A DNA stretch of 64,000 nucleotides from Cedecea davisae DSM 4568 (GCF_000412335.2 NZ_KE161030.1:3960626-4024625); one strand, 5' to 3'. Counted from the first letter of the stretch, positions 8,261-17,671 are shown. The notes: generated by a model from the letters alone, not told the origin. A program made the numbers and translations.

Positions 8261-9187
8261 TTGGCCGAGGCCGATCAAAAAAATATCATCAACAAAAACG
8301 GCAATAGCATTATATCTTTCTCTAAAGATGACCTCGCCAAAACAAAAGATTACTGGACTGAAGAGCGATTAAAAAAAGCAACACCTAAGGAAGCACCAGA
8401 AATTACAGAGCAAGAAATAGAGAAAATGAAAAAGGAAAAAACTCAGCTAGTTAGCCCTAAAATAATAGCAAAACCTGGCCCATCCAAAAACGCCGCCCGG
8501 ACACCAGCAAAAACAGGTGTTCCATCAGAAGCTGACGTCGATGATTATCCTTTTAACACTGCCGGGGTACTCTATTTTACTGAAGGTGATGGCGGTGAGC
8601 ATCGTTGCTCTGCGCAATTTGTTGCCCCAAATGTTCTATTGACGGCGGCCCACTGCGTCAGGGATAAAGAAACAGGGGAGTATTATACCAACTTTGAATT
8701 CCACCAGGGCTACCGCAAAGGCAAAGAAAAAGGCATTATTTATGGTATCTCAGCAGCCACTCGTGACTCCTGGGTCGTAGGTGAAGGAGAAGACACAAAC
8801 AGAAAAGTCGATTACGGTTTTATTATAACCGAGACCGAAACTCTGACTAGCTGGCTAGGGGGGGAAATAGGTTTTAAACATGACAATTTGTATGCCATAG
8901 GTTATCCATCAAACTACTCAGATGGTAAAATTTTGCAGAAAGTTAAGGGTCATAACGCTGGTGTAGAGGATGGGGTTGCGGCTATGTCCGATAACCCTTA
9001 TGGGTCAGGCGCCAGCGGCGGCGCATGGATAGTAGATAAAGAAGATGGAAGCTATGCCATCGGTAATAACGCATCACATAAACATGACGATCCCAACACC
9101 GACTACGGTCCTTATTATGACCACAAATTTGAGTCACTTTATGATGAGGTCGCATCCCAGGCTACAAAACTGGGAATCAAAAAATAG
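8261..9187 (+). CDS. Trypsin-like serine protease, no signal peptide
   Basis: The C-terminal 220 residues form a chymotrypsin-fold protease with a complete triad: His131 in LLTAAHCV, Asp184 in KVDYGFIIT and Ser252 in GSGASGGAW. Cys116 and Cys132 are placed like the conserved disulfide around the catalytic His. The first 90 residues are lysine-rich and unstructured-looking, without a signal peptide. The frame opens with TTG directly after an in-frame TAG and only a weak GAG precedes it, so the start is uncertain and a 5' truncation is possible. The gene and its upstream region are clearly more AT-rich than the neighbours, suggesting transfer. It could be a secreted or toxin-like protease; target unknown. 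Confidence 0.75.
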   Translation: MAEADQKNIINKNGNSIISFSKDDLAKTKDYWTEERLKKATPKEAPEITEQEIEKMKKEKTQLVSPKIIAKPGPSKNAARTPAKTGVPSEADVDDYPFNTAGVLYFTEGDGGEHRCSAQFVAPNVLLTAAHCVRDKETGEYYTNFEFHQGYRKGKEKGIIYGISAATRDSWVVGEGEDTNRKVDYGFIITETETLTSWLGGEIGFKHDNLYAIGYPSNYSDGKILQKVKGHNAGVEDGVAAMSDNPYGSGASGGAWIVDKEDGSYAIGNNASHKHDDPNTDYGPYYDHKFESLYDEVASQATKLGIKK

Positions 9188-9201
9188 ACAGAATGAAAGA
9201 T

Positions 9202-9232
9202 AAAAGCATGCCGGTAACCCGGCATGCTTTTT
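9202..9232. terminator. Intrinsic terminator between protease gene and iolB
   Basis: A 12-bp perfect stem (AAAGCATGCCGG with CCGGCATGCTTT) with a short loop is flanked by A- and T-runs. The A-run/T-run symmetry allows termination of both the rightward protease gene and the leftward iol operon that converge here. Confidence 0.88.
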
Positions 9233-9271
9233 ACTAAACACAGTGCAGACAGACATCACGCCCAACACATT

Positions 9272-10090
9272 CTACCTTTCCCCATACGCATCGCTGTTCA
9301 CCCAGGCGTGATCTTTCTCCCAGCTAAACATCCACTTGCGCACCGGACCGGCCATTACGTTGAGGTAATAGCTGTCGTACCCGGCCATAGTAGCAACAGG
9401 GTGGTAACCTTTGGGCACCATTACTACATCTTTGTCGTACACGGCCATACATTCGTCGAGCGTGCGGTCGTCAGTGTATACACGCTGCATGCAGAAGCCT
9501 TGCGGTGGGTTCAGGCGATGATAATAAGTTTCTTCGAGATACGTTTCATTTGGCGGATTATCGGTATCGTGCTTGTGGCTTGGGTACGAGCTGGTGCAGC
9601 CTTCATTGGTGTAAACCTCCACCACAAGCAGGCTGTCTGCCGGTTTATCTTCCGGCAGAATGTTATGCACATAACGCTGATTATGGCCTTTGCCGCGAGC
9701 TTCAGCGTCAATGTCCTGCGGGGCGATAAGCCGCGTGGAGTAAGTGCCTTTCCCCGGAGCCGAGCACACCGCCAGCTCAAGATGCGTAAGCGCCTCAACC
9801 TTAATCGCCTCGCCGGATGTCACGTAAACCGCCCAGGGCTTACGGCGCTCAAAAGGACTCATGCGGTCACCAATTTCGGGGAAACGAGCCAGCGGCGTAT
9901 CGATAGTGGCGCGCCCCGCAACCAGCACCAGACAGCGCTCTTCTTCTACCGCAGGCAGGTCCAGCCGCTGGCCCTCGCTTAGCTGGTAGACTTCAAAGCC
10001 TACGTAGCCCCAGCCCGCGCTTTCAGGCGTGATCCGCTGAGTTTGCCCTTTAGGGCCCGGCAGTTGCCCGCGAGAAAGTAATCTGGACAT
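9272..10090 (-). CDS. iolB: 5-deoxy-glucuronate isomerase
   Basis: IolB converts 5-deoxy-D-glucuronate to 2-deoxy-5-keto-D-gluconate in myo-inositol breakdown. The 272 residues match the family length and show the bicupin metal-site region SYPSHKHDTD followed by YLEETYYHRLNPPQGF. A strong ribosome binding site (AAGGAGGGG) precedes the ATG. It is the last gene of the leftward iolG to iolB run, 9 bp after iolE, and is followed by a strong terminator. Confidence 0.95.
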   Translation of the reverse strand: MSRLLSRGQLPGPKGQTQRITPESAGWGYVGFEVYQLSEGQRLDLPAVEEERCLVLVAGRATIDTPLARFPEIGDRMSPFERRKPWAVYVTSGEAIKVEALTHLELAVCSAPGKGTYSTRLIAPQDIDAEARGKGHNQRYVHNILPEDKPADSLLVVEVYTNEGCTSSYPSHKHDTDNPPNETYLEETYYHRLNPPQGFCMQRVYTDDRTLDECMAVYDKDVVMVPKGYHPVATMAGYDSYYLNVMAGPVRKWMFSWEKDHAWVNSDAYGER

Positions 10091-10099
10091 TTCCCCTCC

Positions 10100-10990
10100 T
10101 TAAATCAGCCCGGCATGGCGTGCCAGCTGGCTCAAATTATTGTAGCCAAGGCGCGCGTAAGTGAGCGGATGTGCAACAGCGGGATCCTGCTCGGCCTCAA
10201 CCACCAGCCAGCCCTGATAACCCTGTTTTTTCAGCAGAGCCATAATCGGTGGGTAGTTAACACAGCCGTCGCCAGGTACGGTAAATACGCCGCTCAGCAC
10301 CGCGTCGAGGAAACTGGTTTTACGGTTTTTCACATCTGCCAGCACGGCCGCGCGTACGTCTTTGCAGTGCACATGGTTAATGCGGGAGAGCCAGCGCTCG
10401 GCCACGGCAATCGGGTCAGCTCCGGCAAAGGTCAAATGGCCGGTATCCAGCAGTAGCCCAACTTCTGGGCCGGTATGAAGCATTAGATTATCCACGTCCT
10501 CGGCGCTTTCAATCACCGTTCCCATATGGTGGTGGTAGGCAATCTGCACGCCCTGCTGCTGCGTATAGCGAGCAAATTCGGTGAGCTTCTCGCCATACTC
10601 TTCCCAGCGCTCAGCCGGGAAACGCGGGCGCAGGTGAACAGGCGTTTGCTGCTCGCCGTGAATACAATGAGAAACTTCAGCAAACACCAGCACCTTCGCG
10701 CCCAGCTCACGCAGCAGCGTTAAGTGCGGCTGCACGGCCTCTATTTCCTGTTCAACAGATCGTTCTAGCAGGCGGCCTGAATACCAGCCAGAGACCAGTT
10801 TTAAATCATGCTTGCGGAGAATCGGCCCCAGAATACCGGCCTCGCGTGGGAATTTATTTCCCAGTTCAAAACCTTCAAACCCCGCTTCTTTTCCCTCGCT
10901 GAGACAAGTTTCCAGCGGCGTATCGGCCCCCAAAGAAGGAAGATCGTCGTTGGTCCAGGTCAGCGGGTTAATGCCTAAATGCACGGTCAT
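10100..10990 (-). CDS. iolE: myo-inosose-2 dehydratase
   Basis: IolE dehydrates 2-keto-myo-inositol to trihydroxycyclohexanedione, the second step of the pathway. The 296-residue protein is a xylose-isomerase-type TIM barrel, with family features LGINPLTWTNDDLP at the N-terminus, AYHHHMGTVIES in the middle and the metal-binding strands LLLDTGHLTFAG and NHVHCKDV. Its ATG follows AAGGAGA, 10 bp after the iolC stop. It lies between iolC and iolB, the expected operon partners. Confidence 0.95.
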   Translation of the reverse strand: MTVHLGINPLTWTNDDLPSLGADTPLETCLSEGKEAGFEGFELGNKFPREAGILGPILRKHDLKLVSGWYSGRLLERSVEQEIEAVQPHLTLLRELGAKVLVFAEVSHCIHGEQQTPVHLRPRFPAERWEEYGEKLTEFARYTQQQGVQIAYHHHMGTVIESAEDVDNLMLHTGPEVGLLLDTGHLTFAGADPIAVAERWLSRINHVHCKDVRAAVLADVKNRKTSFLDAVLSGVFTVPGDGCVNYPPIMALLKKQGYQGWLVVEAEQDPAVAHPLTYARLGYNNLSQLARHAGLI

Positions 10991-11000
10991 GATGCTCTCC

Positions 11001-12914
11001 TTAATGTTGATTCAGTCCGCGCTCGCGCCACAGGGCGATCAGCCGCAGGTAATTGTCCCGGATGCGAGCCACCAGCTGCGCATCGTCGATATCTCGTTTT
11101 AACCAGGCTTGAGACGCTTCGCCGAACAGCGTGCGCCCAACCGCGAAGCCTTTAACTATTGGGTAGCCAGCAGCGGCATTAAAGCCTTCACGCAGCACCT
11201 CCACCGGGGCATCCAGACCGAGGATCACTACGCCACGGCAGTGCGGGTCGCGCTGTTCCACCAGCCTGCTCAGCGCCGCCCAGCCATCGCTGGAAAGCGG
11301 CGGGAGTTTCCACCAGTCCGGGTAAATGCCGAGATTGTAAAAACGCGAAATGGCCCGCAGGTACAGCTCGTCGCTGCGCGGCATATCGGCAGGCAGAATC
11401 ACCTCCAGCAGCAGCTCATGGCCGGACTGACAGCAGGCGCGATAGACCTCGGCAATTTTCTGTTCCTGTTCAAGCCGCAGGGCATGGGCGTCTTCCGGGT
11501 GGAAAAACACCAGGCACTTGACGATGTGTTCCTGCGGCCAGCTGATGAGCTGAGAGCCGATGTTGCCGTGCTCCATCTCCAGCGGGCGCGAGCCTGGCAG
11601 CTCTATAGGCCTGCCAATCCACCAGCCTTCTCCGGTAATCGAGTTAAGCGCGTCCTGGCCAAAGGTACCGTCACACAGCAGCCCGGCTTTCCCTTCCAGC
11701 TCTGCAAGCCCGGCGGCCTCGCGGCTGGCCTGCAAAATAAGCTGCTTGAGAACCGGAATGCGCCGCAGGTCGGCCCCGCTTTTGAGCGCCATCTCTTCAA
11801 GCTGGCTGCGGTGGTCAAAAGCCATGACGCAGAGTTCAGGCCACTGGCGGCGACGGGTTGTTACGCGGTGAAGGTGGTTCAGGCGAGCATCAAGATCGGG
11901 GCGTGGAACCTGGTGCTCACGCGCCAGATAATCATCCAGCTCTATTTTGCTCGGCATTGCGGGCGCGCAGCCATGGCGCGAAACCACCAGCGCCCCGCAG
12001 GCATTGGCGTAGCGGCAGGCCTGCTCCCAGCCTTCGTCATTGAGATAGCCGCGCAGCAGCCCGGACATAAATGCGTCCCCCGCGCCCAGTACGTTGAGTA
12101 CTTCCACGCGCACGCCGCTGACGTTGATGCCGCCGTCCAGCGAGGCAGGGATAGCGCCAATAAACACCGAGCAACCTTGCGCCCCGCGCTTGCAAACCAG
12201 CGTTGCCTCAGTGGCCCCGCGTACATTTTTCAGAGCGGCCAGCGTGTCGGTCGAGCCCCCGGCGATGTGGAATTCTTCTTCCGTGCCGACGATAACGTCA
12301 AACAGATGAAGCACTGACTGTAACTGCTGCGTGACCTGCTCAGCGGCGACAAAGCGCGTCTCACCGTCCCCCAGAGATGTCAGCCCCCAAAGCACCGGGC
12401 GGTAATCTATATCCAGCACGGTGCGCACATCGTTTCGCCGCGCATAATTCAACGCGGTGAGAACTGCCTCACGGGTGCGCGGGTTGGAAAGGTGCGTGCC
12501 GGTGATAGCCAGGCAGCGGGAAGATGCAATGTAGTCCTCACTGAAGTCGTCGGCGGTAATCGCCATATCCGCGCAGTTGTCGCGGTAAAAAATCAGCGGG
12601 AAGGTATCCCTGTCTTTAATCCCAAGGAGTACCAGCGCCGTCAGCCGTTCGCTGTCGGTAATCAAGTGGCTGGTATCGCAGCCGACCTGGCTAAGTTCCT
12701 CGCGTAAAAAACGCCCCATGTGCTCGTCGCCAACGCGCGCCAGCATTGACGATTTAAGCCCCTGCCGCGCCGTGCCGTATGCCACATTTCCCGAGGAGCC
12801 GCCAAGATAGCGAGCAAAGCTGCTGGCATCCTCCAGCCGCGCGCCTATTTGCTGGCTGTAGAGATCTACCGCGACCCGCCCCATGCAAATCAGATCCAAC
12901 TGCTTTTGTTTCAT
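11001..12914 (-). CDS. iolC: 5-dehydro-2-deoxygluconokinase fused to a DUF2090 aldolase-like domain
   Basis: The protein has 637 residues, about twice a plain IolC kinase. The first ~325 residues are a PfkB-family sugar kinase with the N-terminal GGSSGNVAYGTARQG region and the C-terminal anion-hole/catalytic motif NVLGAGDAFMSGLLRGYL. This part phosphorylates 2-deoxy-5-keto-gluconate. The remainder (about 335-637, starting near RRRQWPELCVMAFDHRSQ) is a DUF2090 TIM-barrel domain. In inositol loci this domain is thought to supply the following aldolase step, releasing malonate semialdehyde and DHAP. No separate iolJ gene is visible here, which supports that role by inference. It is co-transcribed with iolE, 10 bp downstream. 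Confidence 0.94.
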   Translation of the reverse strand: MKQKQLDLICMGRVAVDLYSQQIGARLEDASSFARYLGGSSGNVAYGTARQGLKSSMLARVGDEHMGRFLREELSQVGCDTSHLITDSERLTALVLLGIKDRDTFPLIFYRDNCADMAITADDFSEDYIASSRCLAITGTHLSNPRTREAVLTALNYARRNDVRTVLDIDYRPVLWGLTSLGDGETRFVAAEQVTQQLQSVLHLFDVIVGTEEEFHIAGGSTDTLAALKNVRGATEATLVCKRGAQGCSVFIGAIPASLDGGINVSGVRVEVLNVLGAGDAFMSGLLRGYLNDEGWEQACRYANACGALVVSRHGCAPAMPSKIELDDYLAREHQVPRPDLDARLNHLHRVTTRRRQWPELCVMAFDHRSQLEEMALKSGADLRRIPVLKQLILQASREAAGLAELEGKAGLLCDGTFGQDALNSITGEGWWIGRPIELPGSRPLEMEHGNIGSQLISWPQEHIVKCLVFFHPEDAHALRLEQEQKIAEVYRACCQSGHELLLEVILPADMPRSDELYLRAISRFYNLGIYPDWWKLPPLSSDGWAALSRLVEQRDPHCRGVVILGLDAPVEVLREGFNAAAGYPIVKGFAVGRTLFGEASQAWLKRDIDDAQLVARIRDNYLRLIALWRERGLNQH

Positions 12915-12923
12915 GCTTCGTCC

Positions 12924-14057
12924 TCAAACAATGTCAGATACGTTTACCCAGCGGCCCTGGCGGTGAGACAGGGCGATAGCATCGAGGATGCGCGAGACTT
13001 TCCAGCCCTCTTCAAAATCTGGCCACAGCGGCTTACCAGCAGCAATGCCGTCGATCAGGTCACGCACTTCCACGGCTTTTTGATCGTTAAAACCGATGCC
13101 GTGCCCCGCCCCCATGCAGAACGATCCGTAATCCGGGTGAGCCGGGCCGGTCAGCAGAGTACGAAAGCCCTGGCGACCTTCAGGATCGCTTTGCAGATAG
13201 AGCTTCAGCTCCGCCATGCGCTCCTGGGTAAAGCTAATCGCGCCTTTGGTGCCGGTTATCGTCCACGTCAGCCCCATTTTTCGGCCGCTTGCCACGCGTG
13301 AAGTCTCGATAACGCCCTGCGCACCGCCCTCAAACCGCACCAGGGCATGGGCCTGATCTTCGTTTTCGACGGCGATCATTTCGCTACTGCCCGCAGAAGC
13401 CGGGCGCTGCGGCACAACAATCTTCAGGTCGCCGCACACCTCGCGAATATCGCCGACCAGGTATTGCGCCATATTGACGATATGCGCGGCCAGATCCCCA
13501 AGCGCCCCGAGACCCGCGGTCTCTTTAAAGCAGTGCCAGTGGATCGGCGAAAGCGGGTCGGCCATATAGTCTTCGTTATGGGTGCCGTAGAAATGGATGA
13601 CTTCCCCGATTTCCCCGCGCTCGATTATCTGTTTCGCCAGTTGCGCGGTCGGGTTCTTCATATAGTTGAAGCCCACCAGCGTTTTTACCCCTGCGAGATC
13701 CGCAGCATCTACCATCAGCCTTGCGTCACGGGCATTGAGCGCCAGCGGCTTTTCCGAATAGACGTGTTTGCCGTGGCGGATAGCCTCCAGCGCCATCTCT
13801 TTATGCAGATGGTTCGGTGAACAGATGTCCACCACGTCGATATTTGGGTCAGCTACCAGCTCGCGCCAGTCGCCGGTAGAGCGGTTAAAACCAAATGCCG
13901 CGGCGCGTTTTGCCGCCAGCTCAGGCGTCACTTCAGCCACCATTTCGCGTACCAGCTCGCCCTGTAAATCAAATACCGTCGGCGCCTGGGCATAGGCGAT
14001 GGCGTGGGCTTTACCGATGTAGCCTGTGCCGATTAACCCAATTCTGACCTGTTTCAT
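12924..14057 (-). CDS. Gfo/Idh/MocA-family oxidoreductase, inositol-locus type
   Basis: This 377-residue NAD(P)-dependent dehydrogenase has an N-terminal Rossmann motif (RIGLIGTGYIGKAHA), the family signature VYSEKPLALNARDA and a C-terminal alpha/beta substrate domain. I place the start at 14057, where GGAAGG lies 8 bases upstream. A TTG 18 bases earlier would begin inside that ribosome binding site. It sits between iolC and the importer genes, so an inositol isomer (for example scyllo-inositol) or an inosose is the likely substrate. It differs from the second dehydrogenase at 17672-18658, which looks like the main IolG. The precise reaction is not decided by sequence. Confidence 0.85.
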   Translation of the reverse strand: MKQVRIGLIGTGYIGKAHAIAYAQAPTVFDLQGELVREMVAEVTPELAAKRAAAFGFNRSTGDWRELVADPNIDVVDICSPNHLHKEMALEAIRHGKHVYSEKPLALNARDARLMVDAADLAGVKTLVGFNYMKNPTAQLAKQIIERGEIGEVIHFYGTHNEDYMADPLSPIHWHCFKETAGLGALGDLAAHIVNMAQYLVGDIREVCGDLKIVVPQRPASAGSSEMIAVENEDQAHALVRFEGGAQGVIETSRVASGRKMGLTWTITGTKGAISFTQERMAELKLYLQSDPEGRQGFRTLLTGPAHPDYGSFCMGAGHGIGFNDQKAVEVRDLIDGIAAGKPLWPDFEEGWKVSRILDAIALSHRQGRWVNVSDIV

Positions 14058-14071
14058 ATATTGACCCTTCC

Positions 14072-15100
14072 TCAAAGCGCGCCGCGACGGTTCTTGGCGT
14101 AGGTATCAAACGCTACCGCCAGCACGATGATCAGCCCGGTAATAATCTGCTGGTAGTAAGCAGAAACGTTCATCAGCACCAGGCCATTGATCAGGATGCC
14201 CATGATGATCGCGCCGATAATGGTGCCGCTGATCCGCCCGTATCCGCCCATCAAAGAGGTTCCGCCGATAACAACCGAGGCGATTACTCGTAGCTCAAAG
14301 GAGATCCCGGCCACCGCCTCGGCGCTGCCCAAACGGGCGCTGAGTACAAAGCCCGCCAGCCCGGCAAGGCAGCCAATCAGGACATATACGCTGACCAGCA
14401 CACGCTTAACGTTGACTCCGGCCAGGCGAGCGGCCTCCGGGTTGCCGCCGATGGCGTACACAAAGCGCCCCCAGCGGGTTTTATGCAGCGCCAGATAACC
14501 CAGAACGGCAACAATCGCGAAGATCCAGATTGGGATTGAGATCCCCAGCATTTCGCCGCGTCCCCACCAGCGGTAGCCGGGGTCGAAGCCTGCAATCGGC
14601 GCGCCGTCGTTGATGACCAGCGTCAGGCCGCGCCAGATGGTCATGCCGCCGAGGGTGACAATAAAGGGAGGCAGGCGCAGGCGGGTCACGCCCAGGCCGT
14701 GAAGGAAGCCGATAACCGTGCCCAGCGCCAGGCAGATCCCAAGCCCCAGCAGCCAGCTAAAGCCGCCCCATGCGTTGGGATCGACGGTGGTAAAGTTGTC
14801 ACCTTTGATAACATAAGCCGCGGTCATCGCGCAGACGGCCAGGATAGAGCCAACGGACAGGTCGATCCCCGCAGTCAGGATCACAAAAGTCATGCCAACC
14901 GCGATGATCCCGTAGATAGAAACTTCGGTAAGGATGTTGAAAATATTACGCTCGGTCAGGAAGTTACTGTTCTGCGACTGAAAGAAGATCAGCAGCAGGA
15001 ACATAAAGATCAGCACCCCGAAGCGTTCGAAGAAAGCAATTGGATCGATGCGTGAAGCCTTCTTCGCTGGGGTCTCAGATTTGGAAATTATTTGCGTCAT
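14072..15100 (-). CDS. Sugar/inositol ABC transporter permease, RbsC-like
   Basis: The 342 residues are hydrophobic, with about 8-10 membrane helices typical of BPD_transp_2 permeases (RbsC, and the inositol permease IatP). A short cytoplasmic N-terminus precedes the first helix. The family loop with conserved charged and glycine residues is visible around AIGGNPEAARLAGVNVKR, the contact site for the ATPase. It forms the inner-membrane channel of the importer encoded by the next two genes. The start has GGGGGAG upstream and the gene follows the ATPase gene by 11 bp. The inositol substrate is inferred from the operon. Confidence 0.9.
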   Translation of the reverse strand: MTQIISKSETPAKKASRIDPIAFFERFGVLIFMFLLLIFFQSQNSNFLTERNIFNILTEVSIYGIIAVGMTFVILTAGIDLSVGSILAVCAMTAAYVIKGDNFTTVDPNAWGGFSWLLGLGICLALGTVIGFLHGLGVTRLRLPPFIVTLGGMTIWRGLTLVINDGAPIAGFDPGYRWWGRGEMLGISIPIWIFAIVAVLGYLALHKTRWGRFVYAIGGNPEAARLAGVNVKRVLVSVYVLIGCLAGLAGFVLSARLGSAEAVAGISFELRVIASVVIGGTSLMGGYGRISGTIIGAIIMGILINGLVLMNVSAYYQQIITGLIIVLAVAFDTYAKNRRGAL

Positions 15101-15111
15101 GGGCTCCCCCG

Positions 15112-16659
15112 TTATGCGGCACTTAAGGCGCTATGGTTGATGGCCATCATGGTCATCAACCGTTCTTCGTTGGCGTCGTCGCCGTGCAGTTCGCCGGTTA
15201 TACGCCCTTCGCTCAGGGTGATTATCCGATCGGATACCGCCAGAATTTCCGGCAGATCGGAAGAGATAACGATCACCGCCACGCCCTGCTTAGCCATGTC
15301 GAAAAGCACCTGATGAACTTCCGATTTAGTTCCTACATCGATGCCGCGCGTGGGTTCATCGACAATAAGCACCCTGGGGTTAAGCGCCATGCAGCGCGCC
15401 AGAATGACCTTTTGCTGGTTGCCGCCCGAGAGCTTTCGCACTTCCTGTTCGGCGTTAACCATCTTGATTTGCAGCGCCTGGCGGTAAGCCTCAATCAGCG
15501 CATCTTCTTTGCGCGGGCTAACGAAATAGCGCCACGTCAGCAGCGATGACAGGCTGGAAAGCGTCAGGTTGTCGCGGATAGACAGCCCCAGCACCGCGCC
15601 CTCCTTTTTTCGATCTTCCGGTACCAGAGCGATGCCCTGGTCTAAGGCATGCATTGGGTTTTGCGGCTGGTAGGGCTTGCCGTCCAGCTCAAAGCTGCCG
15701 GTGGTAAATTTGTCCGCCCCAAACAGGCAGCGAGCCACTTCCGTTCTTCCCGCCCCCACCAGGCCCGCAATGCCAAGCACTTCCCCGGCGTGAACACGGA
15801 AGCTGATATCTTTCAGCGCGATGCCGTGCGGGTCGAGCGGCGGCTTCTCCCGGCTTAACCCCTTCACGGACAGGCGGACGGGCTTATCTTCATGGTGGGT
15901 AAGGCTGGAATCACGGCGGTTAAACACCACGTCGCGGCCAACCATCAGGCGAATGATCTGCTCGACGTTGGTTCCGGCAACCTCGCCGCTGCCGGTGAAG
16001 CGCCCATCCTGAAACACCGTAAAGCGGTCGCACAGCTGGAACACTTCATGCAGGCGGTGGGTCACGTAGATAATGCTGACCCCGCGCCCTTTGAGTTCAC
16101 GAACCACGCGGTGCAGGCTTTCAACTTCACTGTCGCTAAGTGCGGCAGAAGGCTCATCCATAATGATGAGTTTGGCGTTAAGCGTCAGCGCCCGGGCAAT
16201 CTCCACCATCTGCTGCTGCGCCACGCTAAGACGGGCAACGGCGGTAGTGGGCGCAACGTTGAGCTGCAAATAGTCCAGAATGACCTGCGCTTCCTGGTTT
16301 ACCGCTTTGCTATCAACAATGAGGTTGCGGCGGCGCGGTTCCCGGCCAAGGAACATGTTTTCCGCCACCGTCATGTTGGGCAGCAGGTTAAACTCCTGGT
16401 AAATGGTAATAATGCCCTTGTTCTGGCGCTCTACCGGCGAATCCTCCAGAGCAAGCGCTTCCCCGTTAAACCAGATTTCACCGCGAGTTTGCGGCTGCGC
16501 TCCGGCCAGCGCTTTTAGCAGCGTGGATTTTCCCGCGCCGTTCTCCCCGAGCAGGGCATGAATTTCGCCTTGCCCAACGGTGAGCTGGGCGCTGGTCAAC
16601 GCCCACACGCCGGAGAAACTTTTTGCCAGGTCGGTCACTTTTAATAAGGGTTGCGACAT
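15112..16659 (-). CDS. Sugar/inositol ABC transporter ATP-binding protein, RbsA-like
   Basis: This 515-residue protein has two fused ABC domains, as in RbsA/MglA. Domain 1 has Walker A GENGAGKST, signature LSVAQQQMVE and Walker B LIIMDEPSAALS. Domain 2 has a divergent Walker A region (GLVGAGRTE), signature LSGGNQQKV and Walker B VLIVDEPTRGIDVG. A degenerate second Walker A is normal for this family. It drives import through the RbsC-like permease. AGGAG lies upstream of the ATG. Given its place inside the iol operon the cargo is most likely myo-inositol. Confidence 0.92.
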   Translation of the reverse strand: MSQPLLKVTDLAKSFSGVWALTSAQLTVGQGEIHALLGENGAGKSTLLKALAGAQPQTRGEIWFNGEALALEDSPVERQNKGIITIYQEFNLLPNMTVAENMFLGREPRRRNLIVDSKAVNQEAQVILDYLQLNVAPTTAVARLSVAQQQMVEIARALTLNAKLIIMDEPSAALSDSEVESLHRVVRELKGRGVSIIYVTHRLHEVFQLCDRFTVFQDGRFTGSGEVAGTNVEQIIRLMVGRDVVFNRRDSSLTHHEDKPVRLSVKGLSREKPPLDPHGIALKDISFRVHAGEVLGIAGLVGAGRTEVARCLFGADKFTTGSFELDGKPYQPQNPMHALDQGIALVPEDRKKEGAVLGLSIRDNLTLSSLSSLLTWRYFVSPRKEDALIEAYRQALQIKMVNAEQEVRKLSGGNQQKVILARCMALNPRVLIVDEPTRGIDVGTKSEVHQVLFDMAKQGVAVIVISSDLPEILAVSDRIITLSEGRITGELHGDDANEERLMTMMAINHSALSAA

Positions 16660-16706
16660 CAGACTGCTCCTCTGTAGCGCCCGCCGGACGGCGGGCGCGG
16701 TCAGGC

Positions 16707-17636
16707 TTATTGACCGGCTTCGCCGATACGCTCTGCTTGATCGAGGTTATCTTTGGTGATCATGGTCGGCGCGTAGTCCGCCCCGGTGATCTCCTTTTTC
16801 TCGCGGATATTGGCCACCAGCTGGCTCATCGCCGTTTTCACCGCAAAACCCGGGCGCTGATCGGCCGTTGCCGCCAGCCAGCCATCACGCACTCGCGCCA
16901 GCGCTTCCGGTACGGCGTCAAAGCCGGTAACCATGACTTCGCCCGGCTTCATTCCCTGCCCCTTCAGCGCTTCGATAGCCCCCAGCGCCATATCGTCGTT
17001 AGCCGAGAGGATCACCTGAGGTTTTTTCGGCAGAGAAGGCAGCACGCTTTCAACAATGCGCATCCCTTCGGAACGCATCCAGTTACCCGTTTGATCGGCA
17101 ACTATCTTGTATTTATCACCGCCCGCTTTCAGGCCGTCGCGTATCCCTTTAGTACGTTCGATGTTGGAAGAGGAGCCAGGCTGGCCGGTAAGCAGGATAA
17201 TCTCCGCTCCGTTGGGGAATTTGGATTTCACAAAGTCCGCCACAGCCTGGCCGCCTTTGTAGTTGTTCGCCCCGAAGTGCGGAACTTTTTTATCGCTGAC
17301 AACCGAGCGGTCTAGCGTGACTACCGGCAGCTTAGCGTCCTGGATTTCTCCTACCGCGCTGGACACCGCATTAACGTCGTTAGGCGAAACAATAAATCCC
17401 TGTGCGCCGCGGGTAATGGCGTTTTCCAGGTCAGCCACCTGCTTCGGCGAGCTGCCCTGGCTGTCCAGCACCTGCAATTTCACGCCTATATCCTGGGCGG
17501 CTTTGACCGCAGTACGCTGCATATGAACCTCAAACGGCATTGCCAGGTTCGGGGTACTAAAAACAATCTGTTCGTTTTCGGCCAATGCCGAAGTGGTGGT
17601 CAGGGCGATGAGGGCGGCGAGGATGAGCTTTTTCAT
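16707..17636 (-). CDS. Periplasmic inositol/sugar-binding protein, RbsB-like
   Basis: The 309-residue protein begins with a Sec signal peptide (MKKLILAALIALTTTSALA, cleavage before ENE). It then shows the type I periplasmic-binding fold of the RbsB/IbpA group: VFSTPNLAMPFEVHMQ at the ligand cleft, GFIVSPNDVNAV in lobe 1, and LSANDDMALGAIEAL with MVTGFDAVPEAL in lobe 2. It captures the substrate for the RbsC/RbsA-like pair that follows. It lies between iolG and the ATPase gene; a myo-inositol ligand is inferred from context. Confidence 0.92.
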   Translation of the reverse strand: MKKLILAALIALTTTSALAENEQIVFSTPNLAMPFEVHMQRTAVKAAQDIGVKLQVLDSQGSSPKQVADLENAITRGAQGFIVSPNDVNAVSSAVGEIQDAKLPVVTLDRSVVSDKKVPHFGANNYKGGQAVADFVKSKFPNGAEIILLTGQPGSSSNIERTKGIRDGLKAGGDKYKIVADQTGNWMRSEGMRIVESVLPSLPKKPQVILSANDDMALGAIEALKGQGMKPGEVMVTGFDAVPEALARVRDGWLAATADQRPGFAVKTAMSQLVANIREKKEITGADYAPTMITKDNLDQAERIGEAGQ

Positions 17637-17671
17637 TATTCTCTCTCTTATGTGTGTAGGGTCTTCGGAGC

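Noticed and set aside
11109..12317. Long rightward open frame (402 codons) opposite iolC
   Set aside because: Antisense to a certain gene in GC-rich sequence, where such frames are expected by chance; composition is not protein-like.
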